From Acanthopleura granulata (taxonomy: Eukaryota > Mollusca > Polyplacophora > Chitonida > Chitonidae), in the NCBI GenBank assembly GCA_016165875.1, contig JABBOT010000033.1:911357-975356 (forward strand): a stretch of 64,000 nt of DNA, in the 5' to 3' direction. Each line of letters starts with the position of its first letter. The first letter of the stretch is position 1. The notes under the pieces were generated by a model. That model was not told where the DNA came from and ran no database searches. It saw only the letters and a program-made list of their open reading frames with translations. A program made the position numbers and the translations under genes. This document shows positions 37,318-52,300 of this stretch, one piece after another.

Positions 37318-40300
37318 CACACATTACTTAGCAAGTGGGGACCTGAAAATTTGGTAGAACTTTAATTACAGGCAAATAACGCAGGTTTATACATTATCCT
37401 ATGAAACTTTTAACAGAACACCCGCATTCTTTGAAGTACAGCAATGTATGTTTGCGAGTTCGTTTATTCTGAATTCATTCACGGAGATGTATACAATCCC
37501 CCCAGTCAACGCTCACCACGGCCACTTTCTAACATGCTTTGTGCATTTGAACAAAAAGTCTGAGAATTAAAATTCGACATACGTAGGCGTCTTTCCAGAA
37601 CAGCGGCAGTCGTAGGTTCGCTCATGCCATTGTCGTTTTCAGCGCGAACACGAAACAAGTATTCGGCATTTGGGTTAAGTCCCTTGGCTTGGTAGGACGT
37701 GGTTGGTATCATGCTGGCCATTCTCCTCCAGTCTCCAGTCGGGAGTTCACGAGACTCCACGATGTACATGACAGGTTGTGCCCCTTGGGACTTGGAGGGG
37801 ACGTGCGCGGGAAGCCACGAGAGCTTCACAGTCTCAGGAGTTCTGTCCATGAGTACAGGTTTCTGGTCAGGCATTGACGGTGGTTCCAAAATGGCTGAAA
37901 TGTTTGGGAGAGGAAAACAGGGTGTTAGAAACCTGATCTACTTATAAATATATTCCCTGGGGATTGTAGACAAGATAAGGCTGAGGAAGACCAAGATTAG
38001 AAATCAGTGCCTGTGCGACATATTCCCTGGCAATTAGAGAGAACATAAGGTATGCAAATCAACACTCACTTATTAAAATAAAAATGTATTAGTTCAGTGA
38101 TTGTTCTCATCAAAACAGCTAAAATTAACAGCATATTTCAAGTTGATAATGAACTTCTACCACAAAAATTACTTCTACCGTGATTATTATCAGGGAATAC
38201 ATCAATTTAATTAGAATTTCTTGGACTGACACAAACCCAGCATATTAAACAGCAACTGATACATTCTCTGATGCAGTTGCTGTCACAACAATAATCCATC
38301 AGAAAGACAAAAAATTTCAAAATGTAAATGTTAGAAAAACAAAATTTTATATTCTTTTTTTAATGACCTGACATCAATGACTGAGAACTCAGGGGTTGAG
38401 GGCTAAGACATCTGTTCAAACATTTCTACATTTGGTTCAATTAATCAATTTCAATAACTTACTCAGCACTTCTTTTTAAGGTTTACAGTTAACAACAAAT
38501 TTTATTTTCAAAAGATGAGTAATTCTCAGAATATTTAAGACAGGGCTTTAGATGTTTTACTTAGGGTTTGACGATTAACCTTTTTTGAGTGTTTTGAGGT
38601 CATCATCAACTCCACGCTCTGGAGAAAGTCTGAGAGGGTCGCGTCTAGGCAAGGCTGGAAACCAGAAACAGTTAGCACAGACACTGTTAAAACAGGAACA
38701 CCTTTAACAGTTTAAGCAGGAACAGTTTTAACGAAACCTGTTCAAAACACAGAAAATATTAACACAGAAACTGTTTAAAATGGAATTGATCAAACCATGA
38801 AACACGAAAGTCTTCAAACAGGAACAGTTATGGTTAACACAGAAACTTTTAAGCCAAGAAACTGTTTAAACAGGAATAGCAAGAACTGTGAACATAAAAG
38901 CTTTTAACATATGAACTGTTAAAATTGGAGTATCCAGAGTGACCCAAAATTTCGTCCCAGAAAATGTTGCTTGTTTTTCCAGATTCTCATAGTTCTGTTG
39001 ATTGCAGAAAGGTGTTGTGAGATTTGTCTGGAATTTCAGCTTCCAAGGTAATATTGCATGAAATTTATTTGCCTCTAAAAATGCACTTCTGTGGGTGAAA
39101 TTTTAGGTCATTTATAGCTGTTAACATTTAAAATTGTAAACATTGAAACTTTTAACACATAAAACAGTATTTCATGACAACAACACTGAAACAGTAAGAG
39201 AAGTTAGAACAGAAGCTGTTAAAATATAAACTGTTAAACAATAGTCATGAAAACTGAAAAAAAATTGCTATGTTGATATAGAGATTACTAAAACATTTAA
39301 AATATCTTTAATCTCTAATGTTTCCATGGTTTTGTGTTTTTTTTTTTTTTTAAGTTAAATCATGTAGCGAGGAAAATACACGCTTGACCTTTAAAGTTTT
39401 GCAATGGTCTATTAAACTCCTCAGTGATATGTTTGTTTGTCTTTCTGACAAAACAGGAAGATCATTGGTCAAACAGATCACCACTTATATTTCAGTTAAC
39501 ACGATTAAAATGCTTCTTTATATTTTCTGGAAACCTCATATATATCTGTTTTGATATTTCAACATTGCATCACTGGTCAAGTCTTAAACCTACATGTTTT
39601 ACAGCAGGGCTATTGGCCCACGGCTGAAAGATGTCAGCAGTAATGATGAACGAAAGTGTGAGAAGCTCCCACTGCAGGGAGTTACTTTGATTGGAAATGT
39701 CACCAGGCTTGACGTGTACATTCTTAATAAATACTTAACAAATTTTTAAAGAAGTGAAAGTAATATGACTACATCAACTTCAGCTTCTCACTTTGGGCAT
39801 CGTTTCAAGTTTCATAATTTGGGCTAAAACTGAAAAATTAATATATTAGGCAATTTAATAGCAAGGACCGCCATTACAAGTAAAACATAGCATTACCTAA
39901 AATCATATGTTTGCAACTTCAAATTAATTGAAATACACACATTTTAAAAATGTCCAACTCTCTTCTTAATTCAGGCCTCCTTGACCTGTAACTCCAAGTT
40001 GGGTGCCAATTATTGGCATGAAAAATTCCCTGAATGTGACCCTGTGTCATGGGGGGAAAAACCAAAACGTCCTGTTTGGGAATCAAAGAAGCAAGGTACT
40101 GGCCTCTCTATGGCTTGTGTGAGAAATGGTAAGGGACTGGTTGTGGAGATTAATATGACAGAAAACTTTCTCAATGGCAGGGGTGGAAATACAAAAGAGC
40201 GAAATTTTCCTAAATTTGGTCCCACAGGCATGGCTTCATTAATTAATGTGAAATAATATGTACTGGTAAGTTCAAAATTCTGGTAGCATTTGGCCCCTAT

Positions 40301-43300
40301 AAACCCCCCAATATTTCAAATCCTGCTAGGTATTAAAGCAATAGCTGGTATACATGGACAAACGCTCATTTAGCTATACTACCCTAAAACTTGTGATTAA
40401 AATAACAAAGATAACTCTGAATGATTAGATTTCTGCCAAGCAAAAGCAAAAGAGGATCAAGCAGCTTTTCCCTTTCTGACCTTCGACCCTAAGTTCTGCG
40501 GAGCAGGAGGCCTTGCCGGCGAAGTTGGCAAGTTTACAGGAGTACTGTCCGGCGTCGGTCGGGAGAACGTCTTTGATCATCAGGTGATAATTACTGTCCT
40601 CGTCTTTGGACATGATGAATCGATCGCCGCGCTCCATCGGCACACCGTTATGGGTCCTGTCAGACAGAAAGAAAACAAACAGGTGTACCCTTGAGAAAGA
40701 CATCTTTGAGCATCAGGTTGACCGTTATAGGTCGTGGCACACGCAGAAATCAAAGAGTTATAAGGCGAGAAAGACATCTTTGAGAATCAGGTTGACCGTT
40801 ATAGGTCGTGACACAGACAGAAATCCAAGAGTTATAAGGTGAGAAAGGTGTCTGATCATCCTGTTAACCATTATGAGTCCTGTCAGACAGAGAGAACAAG
40901 CAGGTGTAGATGAGAGGACAGCATCAGCTTGATCAGCAGGTCCTGACAGGAAACAAACAGGTATAACATGTGAAAGATGTCTTTAATCGTCAGCTTAACT
41001 GTTATGAGTTACCTGTTGGTCAGGAAATAAACACGTGCAAGTTGGGAAAGATGTTCTTTGATTCCGATCTGGCAGCTGTTCCCTATTTGAGACTGCAGAA
41101 ATCTGGGCACTTACTGTTCAATCCACCCACATTCAATCCTTGTTCAATTACTTGCAATCGATCAGAATAGCTGTCTCTATTCAATAACGAATGAAAGCCA
41201 GAGCCTACTTCACTTCCCAAAATATTCAATTAGACAAAAAGACAAGCAGAGAGTTGGTCTTTCTGCAGGATGGTCTCGTTAACAGACAGAAGAATCGAAA
41301 TTCCTCAAAAACAACTGTCAAATGGGATTTATGCACCTTTTCAAACTGATTCTTGAGACAAGGCTACAATGGTTAGATTGGCCAATTTCAGGGCTTCATA
41401 AAAAGTATAACTAAATCAGTCTACATATAATGATACTGAGAATATGCTTAATTAAAAATTAAAAAAGGTTCAAGAATAGTGAGGCTGGCCTAACAAGGAC
41501 TCACTAAAGGGAGGTAATTCTGACCGGCATACTCACCATGTGGCAGCAGGTTCAGGCATGCCGTAAGCACGACACTCAAACTCTGCTCTTCTGCCTTCCT
41601 TCGTGTCACAGTCCTGGATCATTTTCGTGAAGACTGGGGCATAGCCAAACTGTGGGCCCATCTCCCCATTGACACCCTTCCTGTTATGGTGCGAAAAAAA
41701 AAAAGTGCAAGGTAAATGGCTGAATGTTCCGATAAGGCAAGGTGCAGGCCTTGCATTATTGGGAGCAAACATCCTTTTACCTGTGTAATATAGGTATGTA
41801 TGTATGTATGCTTAAAGTCTTACATCGTACTTTACAATTCCTCAGTCATATGACGATGTGGAGTCCTTAGAATGGCGTAATATAGGTAAGGAACACAAAA
41901 CAGTTCCATGCAATATCAAAGAAACATGTCTGATCAGAAAGAGTAACAATTCCTACGAATATGTTTCAGAAGCCTTAATGCTCCTGTGACAGGTCTTCTA
42001 GTGCCTGCCGCCTGCCCCCCACCCCACCCCATCCCCTTCACTAAATTTTGCATATCAGATATTTTGTAAATGTTTTCATCTGGGTTAAGATGATAAGATA
42101 ATATGCTTTATGAAGAAAGTTATAATAAATAAGTTATAAATAATTTATAACAAAAATTTTGTGAGAGCTGGCCCAGAGTTACAGTTTTGAGTTAAAGATT
42201 AAACTGGATGGCAGCTGAAATTGACCTCATTACCTCGGTGGCGAGAGGATACAGTGCACAAAATGTCTAAGGTGAGAGGCTTGTATTTACATGTCCACTG
42301 GAAGTCGCGTGGTTTAAAGACTAAGTGTAACAGAAGCTGAGAGAATTCTTAATTCTCAAAACTTAACATTACTAAGAGAAAATATCCACTATTTCATGTG
42401 AATGTCATGTGCATGTCTATATCTAAATTTTTCAGGATCTGGTTTAAAAATAAACAGCGGCTGTATCTGATTGAAGAAGAACTGTTTCAATTATCAATTT
42501 CACACAGAAAACCTTTCTCAAGGATTAATGTTTCAATAATGTGTTCATGATGACGGTCAGGCTTATGGGACGAAACCACCACCCTTCATGAGAACAAACT
42601 GGCAAATGTCCTGACTTAAAGCTGCAGCTATGAGGCAGCATGTTTTCTACGCTTTTAAACTTCATGAGAATTAAAATATTCCAAAAGCTGAAACAAACTT
42701 TTATGCTAGGCACATGCCACTGAAGTAACACGTTGGCATACAATACATGTATAGGGAGAATAGATATTCCTTAGTTCTAATGAAAAGCAAAATGTACACA
42801 ATTCCTCAGAAGGTCTATTTGGTAAAACACAACCAACACATGAAATCAACGAATGAATGAATGAATGTGAGCCATTAGAATAAAACATGCTAATCATCAC
42901 AACATTAAATAACAGCAAGCTCCAATGTACATGTACAAAGAGAAAACAATGGCACCATGACAGTCTAATCATGCTTAGAGAAGGTCTGATCTTCATTTAC
43001 CTGGAAATGTGGAATTTATTACGTAAAAGACTTACTTTAATTTTTGTAACGTCTTTGGGTTCACTGGAGAATTATATCATAAAGAAATGAGTTTGTGTTA
43101 AACAAAACAATGACTGTGAGTTTTAGTGTTCTTATTCTCATCTACACTGCCATAAAGAAAACACACACAAATCACACATGCTTCTAGAATCCTGAAAGAA
43201 AACCATCTAATATGAGTACCATGCCAAAGCATGTATTAAACAGAGAACATATTTTCACACAGGAATGGTCTCATTACTTTGAAGATGACTTTTTTTTGTC

Positions 43301-46300
43301 ACAAAACAAACCTTCCATTATATCCAGGTACCATCATACCAGTGCAGATACAATCTTCTCACCATTTTAAATGCACTCACACCCTCAAATCACACTTCAC
43401 ATGATATACCCCCAACTAAGTCTCCAGTTAAATGTCTTAAATTTTAAATTTAAATTTTCAAACTGAAAATTCAGAACTTAAAATTTTAGATTTTATTTTA
43501 TTTTATTCAGTTAATGTTTAATGTTGTCTTTCTGTTATACACTGCTTAGGTCATCATTTTGTTGCCTGTTACAAAAACTTGTCAAAGTTTCCTCACAAAA
43601 GCTTTTTGATGTTACAGTATGCAAGAGAATTCAATTTCTGACCATTGACTGGAAATATGCAGACAACAGAGGGATAATATAGAAAATTTATGCCTCAAAT
43701 TTGAAAAAAAAAAATTTGGGGGGTGCAGAATTTTCTTTCTTTCTTTGAACTTATAATCTCTATTTTAGAGTTCCTTGTGATGCATCAGTTTCACTGTCAA
43801 ACAGCAACACTTGTAATAAAACCTTTTTTCAGAAAATAATTTGTAACTAATGTAAAAAGAAGCTCAGCTATAGTATTTACCTCAAAAGTTTTCTTTTTTA
43901 CAAACATCATGTTTAAGTGCAACATCAGAAGCTGACAACAATTCAAGCAACTGGCCATTTCACTACATCCAAACATTTACTTCCTTAAACACAGCAAAGT
44001 TTACCAAACAAAATGACTCAGCACATGTTTTATGCTCATTTCTTTTCAGATTCAATTGACAAAGTTTTCAATCCAATACAAAGTCCCTGAATTAAAACAG
44101 TTATCTCCCCTTGAAATTAGAGGTAACCCTACAGGGATCGCTGCAGCCGAATCATACCAAGAGATACATTTAGTCCACAACAGAGGAGTTTCCATACACT
44201 TTCTACCTCCACTTTGACGAGAAAACAAACAAAGGATAAAAAGTAACCCTACACTTTCATAATGTCCAGAGTTTCAATGTAGCCCTGATTTTGAATTCTT
44301 AGTAAAATAATCCACCATGTCAAAATGACCAATAACTGTGATTGTGTGAAATATGCCAATGTATTCCCCTCCTGCCACCGATTCCGGAGGAGCACACATT
44401 TTGAAGGTTTTTTAAACATCTACAAAGATTTCCAGATTGAAACACTACAATGCGACACAATCTTACGCAGAACTTTTCCCTAAATTTCCAGTGTGTTATC
44501 TTTATTAGTCTGTGTCGCAAATGGACTGAAGTCATTTTGTTTGGGAAACAGGATCTGTTTGGGAGATGGGAAGCATAAAGGTATCAAGCTGTTCCAATCA
44601 CTGAGGACCCTTTCCACAACATCCACCATCTACTCACACAGCTTTCTTTGGGGATATTTCCAGTTGTCCCCGGCGACCATAATCTATGGTCCTGTAAGCA
44701 CTTTCACTTTCGCTATACAGTTAGAGGGGAAGAAAATTAAAGTTTGGATTTTTTGAGGCAGAAAAAAAAAATAGAAGATCTTCTGAGCTCCTGTACCATT
44801 ATGCAGTACCAATTTACAGGGATGTCAAAAATATTGTATGAAATAAAAATAACACATTATCTTTTCAGATTTATGTTTAGTACATTCTATAGTTACGTAT
44901 TTAGTAAGTTAAGATTCTAAAGGAACTATCATACTAAACTACATGTATATGTTAATATTCAGACAAAGTGCATAAAGCATTTTTTTTTTTAATTTGTAGC
45001 TCATACTTTAAATATTACCAAAGATAAAAATTAATATAAATATTAAATATTAATATAAAAATTAATATAGATATTAATATAAAAAAGTTTCACAGTAGTT
45101 CTACTGAAGATTAATGATGGAAGGATGAATCCCAAAATATTTTCTATAAATTTCTCTTTAAATTCTCAAGTACATTTACATGTGAACTTTTGGGATTATT
45201 CACTTTATTATTCACTTTTTTTTACTTCATGAAATAATTCACAGGAATATATTCAGAAATAAAAGAAAGACAAAGAAAAGAACTGCTTTAATACAAGGAG
45301 AAAAATACATAAGAAGTATTTACATTTTTGAATTTGTTGACAAATGAATCTAGTTCATTAAATTATCTTAAATTATTCATTAGAAGGTTGGAGTGCCATG
45401 TCACCAGAGTGAGATCTATTGCTGGAAAATGGACATTATCCAATGTTTCTTGATCCACAAAACAAGTTTCCTCCTTACGAGCCCGACAAGGCAATAATGT
45501 TTTCCAAAACTTCCTCGTCCATGATGTTCAGTTCTTTCACAGAAACACTGTCCTTTTAAAGTCTTCCAGTTCCAAGACATCTGTTGTGCTTGATTGCCCT
45601 CGGGAAACCCATCCACTGGTCCACTGTTGTGCTTGATTGCCCTCGGGAAACCCATCCACTGGTCCACTGTTGTGCTTGATTGCCCTCGGGAAACCCATCC
45701 ACTGGTCCACTGTTGTGCTTGATTGCCCTAGGGAAACCCATCCACTCGTCCACTGTTGTGCTTGATTGCCCTCGGGAAACCCATCCACTGGTCCACTGTT
45801 GTGCTTGATTGCCCTCGGGAAACCCGTCCACTGGTCCACTGTTGTGCTTGATTGCCCTAGGGAAACCCATCCACTGGTCCACTGTTGTGCTTGATTGCCC
45901 TAGGGAAACCCGTCCACTCGTCCACTGTTGTGCTTGATTGCCCTCGGGAAACCCGTCCACTGGTCCACTGTTGTGCTTGATTGCCCTGTGCTTGATTGCC
46001 CTCGGGAAACCCGTCCACTGGTCCACTGTTGTGCTTGATTGCCCTCGGGAAACCCGTCCACTGGTCCACTGTTGTGCTTGATTGCCCTCGGGAAACCCAT
46101 CCACTGGTCCACTGTTGTGCTTGATTGCCCTCGGGAAACCCATCCACTGGTCCACTGTTGTGCTTGATTGCCCTCGGGAAACCCATCCACTGGTCCACTG
46201 TTGTGCTTGATTGCCCTAGGGAAACCCATCCACTGGTCCACTGTTGTGCTTGATTGCCCTAGGGAAACCCATCCACTCGTCCACTGTTGTGCTTGATTGC

Positions 46301-49300
46301 CCTCGGGAAACCCATCCACTGGTCCACTGTTGTGCTTGATTGCCCTCGGGAAACCCGTCCACTGGTCCACTGTTGTGCTTGATTGCCCTAGGGAAACCCA
46401 TCCACTGGTCCACTGTTGTGCTTGATTGCCCTAGGGAAACCCGTCCACTCGTCCACTGTTGTGCTTGATTGCCCTCGGGAAACCCGTCCACTGGTCCACT
46501 GTTGTGCTTGATTGCCCTCGGGAAACCCGTCCACTGGTCCACTGTTGTGCTTGATTGCCCTCGGGAAACCCGTCCACTGGTCCACTGTTGTGCTTGATTG
46601 CCCTAGGGAAACCCGTCCACTGGTCCACTGTTGTGCTTGATTGCCCTCGGGAAACCCGTCCACTGGTCCACTGTTGTGCTTGATTGCCCTCGGGAAACCC
46701 GTCCACTGGTCCACTGTTGTGCTTGATTGCCCTCGGGAAACCCGTCCACTGGTCCACTGTTGTGCTTGATTGCCCTCGGGAAACCCGTCCACTGGTCCAC
46801 TGTTGTGCTTGATTGCCCTCGGAAACCGTCCACTGGTCCACTGTTGTGCTTGATTGCCCTCGAAACCGTCCACTGGTCCACTGTTGTTGCTTGCCCTAGG
46901 GAAACCGTCCACTGGTCCACTGTTGTGCTTGATTGCCCTAGGGGAAACCGTCCCACTGGTCCACTCTGTGCTTGATTGCCCTCAGGGAAACCCATCCACT
47001 GGTCCACTGTTGTGCTTGGTGCCCTCGGGTTGTACCTCGGGAAACCCGTCCACTGGTCCACTGTTGTGCTTGATTGCCCGCGGGAAACCCGTCCACTGGT
47101 CCACTGTTGTGCTTGATTGCCCTCGGGAAACCCGTCCACTGGTCCACTGTTGTGCTTGATTGCCCTCGGGAAACCCGTCCACTGGTCCACTGTTGTGCTT
47201 GATTGCCCTAGGGAAACCCGTCCACTGGTCCACTGTTGTGCTTGATTGCCCTCGGGAAACCCGTCCACTGGTCCACTGTTGTGCTTGATTGCCCTAGGGA
47301 AACCCGTCCACTGGTCCACTGTTGTGCTTGATTGCCCTAGGGAAACCCATCCACTGGTCCACTGTTGTGCTTGATTGCCCTCGGGAAACCCATCCACTGG
47401 TCCACTGCTGCTGCTTTTGAAAAAATTCAACTCGACGGCCAAAAAACATCCACGATCATTGTGAATGGACATCAAATAACAGCACCACTTGTCTGGAAAA
47501 TCTGAAGACACGCCAGGACACCTAGTGCCTTATACATTCCCCAAAACCAATCAAACTTTTCTAATCAGAAAAAAAAAATAAAAAATAAAAGCTAACATGA
47601 GATCATGTAACAAAGGAATGTAAAGCACCAAGAACTAAGTCATCTAGCAACCATGCGTCATATATAGTAACTAGTAGATCACCTAACCCGAGACATGACA
47701 TCAAACTTTGCCTGAATTGGCCTGGATGTTGACTGCATGATCAACGAATGAAGAAAAGCCTTCTCAATCAATAAAAGCAGTTTTTAAAGGGTAATTTATG
47801 CATACAGTTATGGCCAAAATAAAGCCAAAACTGATTTGTTTGCATCACCACAGGTATCAGCTTCATGAAACTGCATGAGTTATTTCTCTAGAATATAGAG
47901 TTCTCCAAGATACAACTGAAATACTGTTTTCAGGGGTGGTTGAAAAGGTTGAAGAATTAAGGTGTTTCCAAGGGCTTTCCAAAAATGGAATATGAAGCAG
48001 TTCCCAAGCTCTTCCAACCAATCAAGATTAGATATTTACACATATTATGCACTATCGTACAGCTCTTTTGGCACTACATGTATATGCACGTATGAGAACA
48101 ACAGTCAAATATGAACTTATTACCAATGAAATAAGGTCATAGGTCATTTAGATGCCTTCAATCTCAAAAGGCATGGCGATCTATGAAATCGTACACATAG
48201 GGGAACATTTAACTCAGAAATTCTGTTGATATAACTATACCAAGCCAAATATGAACTTTGACCCGAGAAATTAGGAGAAAGTGATTTCCTGTATGAAATT
48301 TCATTGAGTACATGGCTCAGTGGTCAAATATGAACCTCCATACGAGAAAGAAGTTTGAAGGTCATTTACAATTTATAGTTTCTCCTGCTCTCACTCCAAA
48401 GCATACAACAACACTGCCAGCAGAGAAGACAAAAGGTTGGACTGACACTGGGAAAAAACTTATCTTGACAAAATGTCAAGAAAACTGGTGCACGTTTCTG
48501 TTTGCACACGAGCCAGCTCTGTGAGCAGATCAGGCTTGCAAGTGGAACTCTATCATGGATGTAAAGGGTACCTGAATGGTATTTTGTCAGGCTTTGCCAA
48601 TGATTGCTTCAGTCTGCCAAGAGCATGTATGTCCACCTGGAACCCATCCTATAGACTTGTATTTGCGCATCCAGATAAACACAACCATGACTGCTGAACA
48701 TCTTGAACAACAGTTGCAATATATATCGTGTGTGTGCCATGTTCAGTGAATCTAATTATTTGAATGGAACTGAGGCAAAATTACTAGTCTATCCAGTGTT
48801 TCCTGTCAAGAAATGTGGTTTAAAAACTAATTAAAAATTTCTTTGATTTGGGTCATTACTCTTGTTACAGTGCGCATGCAGATTTTGAAGAACAGTACCA
48901 ACATCTATCATGTTTTCAGAGAAAATATTCTCTGAATGATTAGAAGGAAACTAGTGCAAAATCTCGAGGCTATCCATTCCTTGCTGTTGACAAATATGAC
49001 TCAACTCTTTGGCCACAGAATATCTAATTCCAGGATACTTCGGCCAAAAGTGATTTACAGAATAAAAGTTCACCAGTTAACACGAGCATTAATGTAGCAA
49101 CGACCAGCTGTAAGCCTCTGAATGACTCTTAAGCCAGACGATGACAGGGGCTTGTCGCCAGGCAATGTCGGTGCTGAAAGTCATAGCGAAAAAGTTCAAA
49201 GTGGCTAGAAAATCTGTTTCGGCCGGTCGTTACCCTTGTTACAGCACACGTCTTTTAATTCGGCTCGCAAGTCAGAATTCTTTCACGGACAATGGCACAA

Positions 49301-52300
49301 GTATTTGGATAGGCTTCACGACTGACTGCTATGTTCATCAACCAGAAGACTCCCTGCCTATATAGCATCCAAGCTATGTGCCTTCATTCCTGTACCAGAC
49401 TAGCTGGTATTGTGAAATGGCTCATCTGGATAGACCCTAACTGGTACATCTGTACATGTTCTCTATTACTCTGAACTTGCCCTAAAGTTTGCTTACCATG
49501 AATAAACCTGGCATTAGGGATTTTGACTAATGAACAGATTATAACTCCGTAAGATTTTTTTAAACTCTTTACAATTGCCTAGGTACATCAATATCACATA
49601 CTCACACTACCTGATGAAAACTGCATTGGAATTGCTATAAAATTCTTTTAAAAAAGTTTCAGCAAGTGGTATAATAATTGATTTCAACTTACAGTCAATA
49701 TTTCCATGGGAAAAAGTTGCCTAGCAATGGATAAAGCACTAACATAATCCAGGTATTATGATAACAGCTACAATGTCCAACCAACGTTACCACTGGTTTA
49801 ATTTCACAAATTTTTCAAACTTCGCAAAATTGTTTACACCGTGCAATAAGATAGACGAATCAATCAAAATCCAGCAAAATGTGTCTTGTGAAAAATGCTT
49901 TCACTTTAAGCGAAATACAGTATTAAGTTCTTGGAGTTTGTGATTACAGGTAACCCAGTTTTAGCTTCTACAAGTCAAAGTTTTAGCCTCCATGACTTTC
50001 ACTTTCAAGTAACTTTCTTTCAACCATTTGAAGAACAGGCCACAGCAATATTACCCTAATAGAAGTCCTACAGAACAGATTACACTGGGTTTTTTTTTTC
50101 ACAACCAAACCAATTTCGTCTCTAGGGGTTGCTCGTCAAAATCGGGGTAGCACAATGAACAAAGTTATTTACGACGGTTTCATAGGGAGAAAGTCTTACT
50201 GACCAGGGCCCTGTGTCACAAAGCAATCAATGGCTAAGTTAGTTGTAACCATAGTTACCTATCTCTTTAACATGTGTTGTCATGGTAGTTACGATCAACT
50301 TAGTCTATGACTAATTTGTGGAACAGGGGCCTGGACTCTATGTATCCTAATTTCTTACCCTACATTCATGTAACTGTCTTAGCTCTTTCATGGTTTGCGC
50401 TAAATGCTGCAAATGGAACTGATCTTGTGATTATGATGACTTGTGATTACGACACAACGATTATGGCTGACCATTGCCATTTGAATATCCGTTTTAATGC
50501 CTAGATTAGAATGGACTCTGAGAAATTTGGTTCTATTTCAACAGTCCTGTGTGCTACACACGGCTTACGAGCACTTCAATATGGTGTTTGGTTGTCAAAT
50601 TCACAAATAACTTCATGTATTACCAGTTAATATTCCTGTACTCCAAGGTAATATCACTTTTTCAAGCTGTTAATTCTAACAGTTACAGAAAACCATCAGA
50701 AAATTTTCAGAAAACAATCACCCATTTTGGTGGACACCTGGTATGTGGATGTTGGTTTTGATGCCTACGTTTATATTTTTGGCAAACTGTCTGCTTTGTA
50801 TTAAAAACCTCAAGCTACAGGCTCCCCAAACTGTAACAGTGGCTCTTAAATGTAGCCTCATATCGTCCTTAACAAATCACTTGTGTTAAAGTTTATTTTC
50901 AACACTCCTCCATATTGGAGGACCCTGTGGTCCAGGACCTCTTTTGCAAGAAATTTACCCACAGCATGGTTACCTCGCTTGGTAATTCATGTTGCATATT
51001 TGTTTTGTGTTGTATATTTCATGAAATTGATCACAGAAACAGTTACTTTGCTTCTTAATGCTTTTTGCTAAAGATTTATACCCTACTTCATTATTACCAG
51101 AAATTTTTCCAGTGCATAGTTACTTTTTGTAATTTAAATTGTTACATATGGCTGCAAATATACACAACAGCACCCTCTCCCCTTGAACATTTACTTTTAG
51201 TATATGTATATCACCACACAATTTTCTTAAGCACACAGTTTTTTTTTTACATTAAAGCCAACTGTATTGCTACCATTTGCTTGGTTGCACTTATTTTTTC
51301 AGATGCTGCAAAATGTTGCCAAAAGAAAAACAAACAGATACAAAGCTCTGATTGTCCACATTCTCATTACAACATCTCCAACTTTTCTAGATTTTTAGAC
51401 AATTACTGACTTTTATGATTAGTGTTTAATGCTATACTCAAGCATTCTTCACTGAGAAATTAGAAGAATAACTGTTGGAATTGTAATTGATTTGACATGT
51501 GGCTGTACGGTTTCACTCAGGACTTAAAATTAACCAAACAAATTCCAAAAGACAAGAATTTGTGTAACCTTTGAAAACAATTGTCTCTGTGCATGTTTCA
51601 CTTGTCTGTCCTTCCTTGACATCTGACGAACAGAAACTTTGTATGTTCTCACCAAAGCAGACCTTTCTCCTTCCAAAACACACACAATACAATTCCAGCC
51701 TCTGACATGTCTGCCAAGAGATTCGTAGGAGCTTCCACTGACGAAAAATGCCACAATTTATTTCCAGAAAGCTGCAGCTTATTTGATGGCACAGAATTTC
51801 CATCTTTCTTTCGTTTTGAAGAATAGCATCTGATATCATTCAGAGGTGGCTGGTTGCTCATTCTGAATTCTTTCCTCTGTTCAGTTGTGAAGAACTGTAT
51901 CCATGTTTCCAGATGAGATGTCGCTCCAAACTTTTATCTCCCACAAAAAAACGCAATTCCAAAAAATGAGCTCCTTCAGCATCCACAAGAAAGCATATCA
52001 CACCAAGCTGGATATTTCCCAGAAACCAATGCACTTGTGGCACTTTAAAAATGTCCTTCCGGCTTTTGCACTGGCAACTGGACAGGCAGTAGATCCTTTA
52101 GACACTGTGGAGATGCTAGGCACATTTTCCAGCAAGCAGATCCAACTCTACCCTTCCTTTCTGAAGTTTATCCTTAGCCTCCTTTTAACTTATCCTTTCC
52201 TGAAATTATCCGCTGCAAAATTCCACTTTTGCAAAGAGTAATTGTTATTTTCCAAGAATTTATACCAGGGACACTATACAGAAATCCTTTGGGTAATTTT

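Noticed and set aside
39981..40256. Plus-strand ORF of 91 codons with ordinary amino-acid composition
   Set aside because: No domain, splice or promoter signal recognised, and it sits inside an intron of the opposite-strand gene; chance cannot be excluded.
45481..45545. Minus-strand ATG with MDEEVLENIIALSG ending at GTAAGG in phase 2, beside the 43-bp array
   Set aside because: Phase fits exon 7, but the ORF is only some 15 codons from ATG, no promoter is visible, and a match by chance is likely.
45537..47511. Set of overlapping minus-strand ORFs (up to 302 codons) in the 43-bp array
   Set aside because: They are the same tandem unit read in rotating frames, with no domain and no upstream exon signal; a minisatellite explains them fully.
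51500..52241. Several overlapping 60-110-codon ORFs on both strands
   Set aside because: No domain signature, no consistent splice structure, and AT-rich intron surroundings; possibly an old transposon remnant but unsupported.
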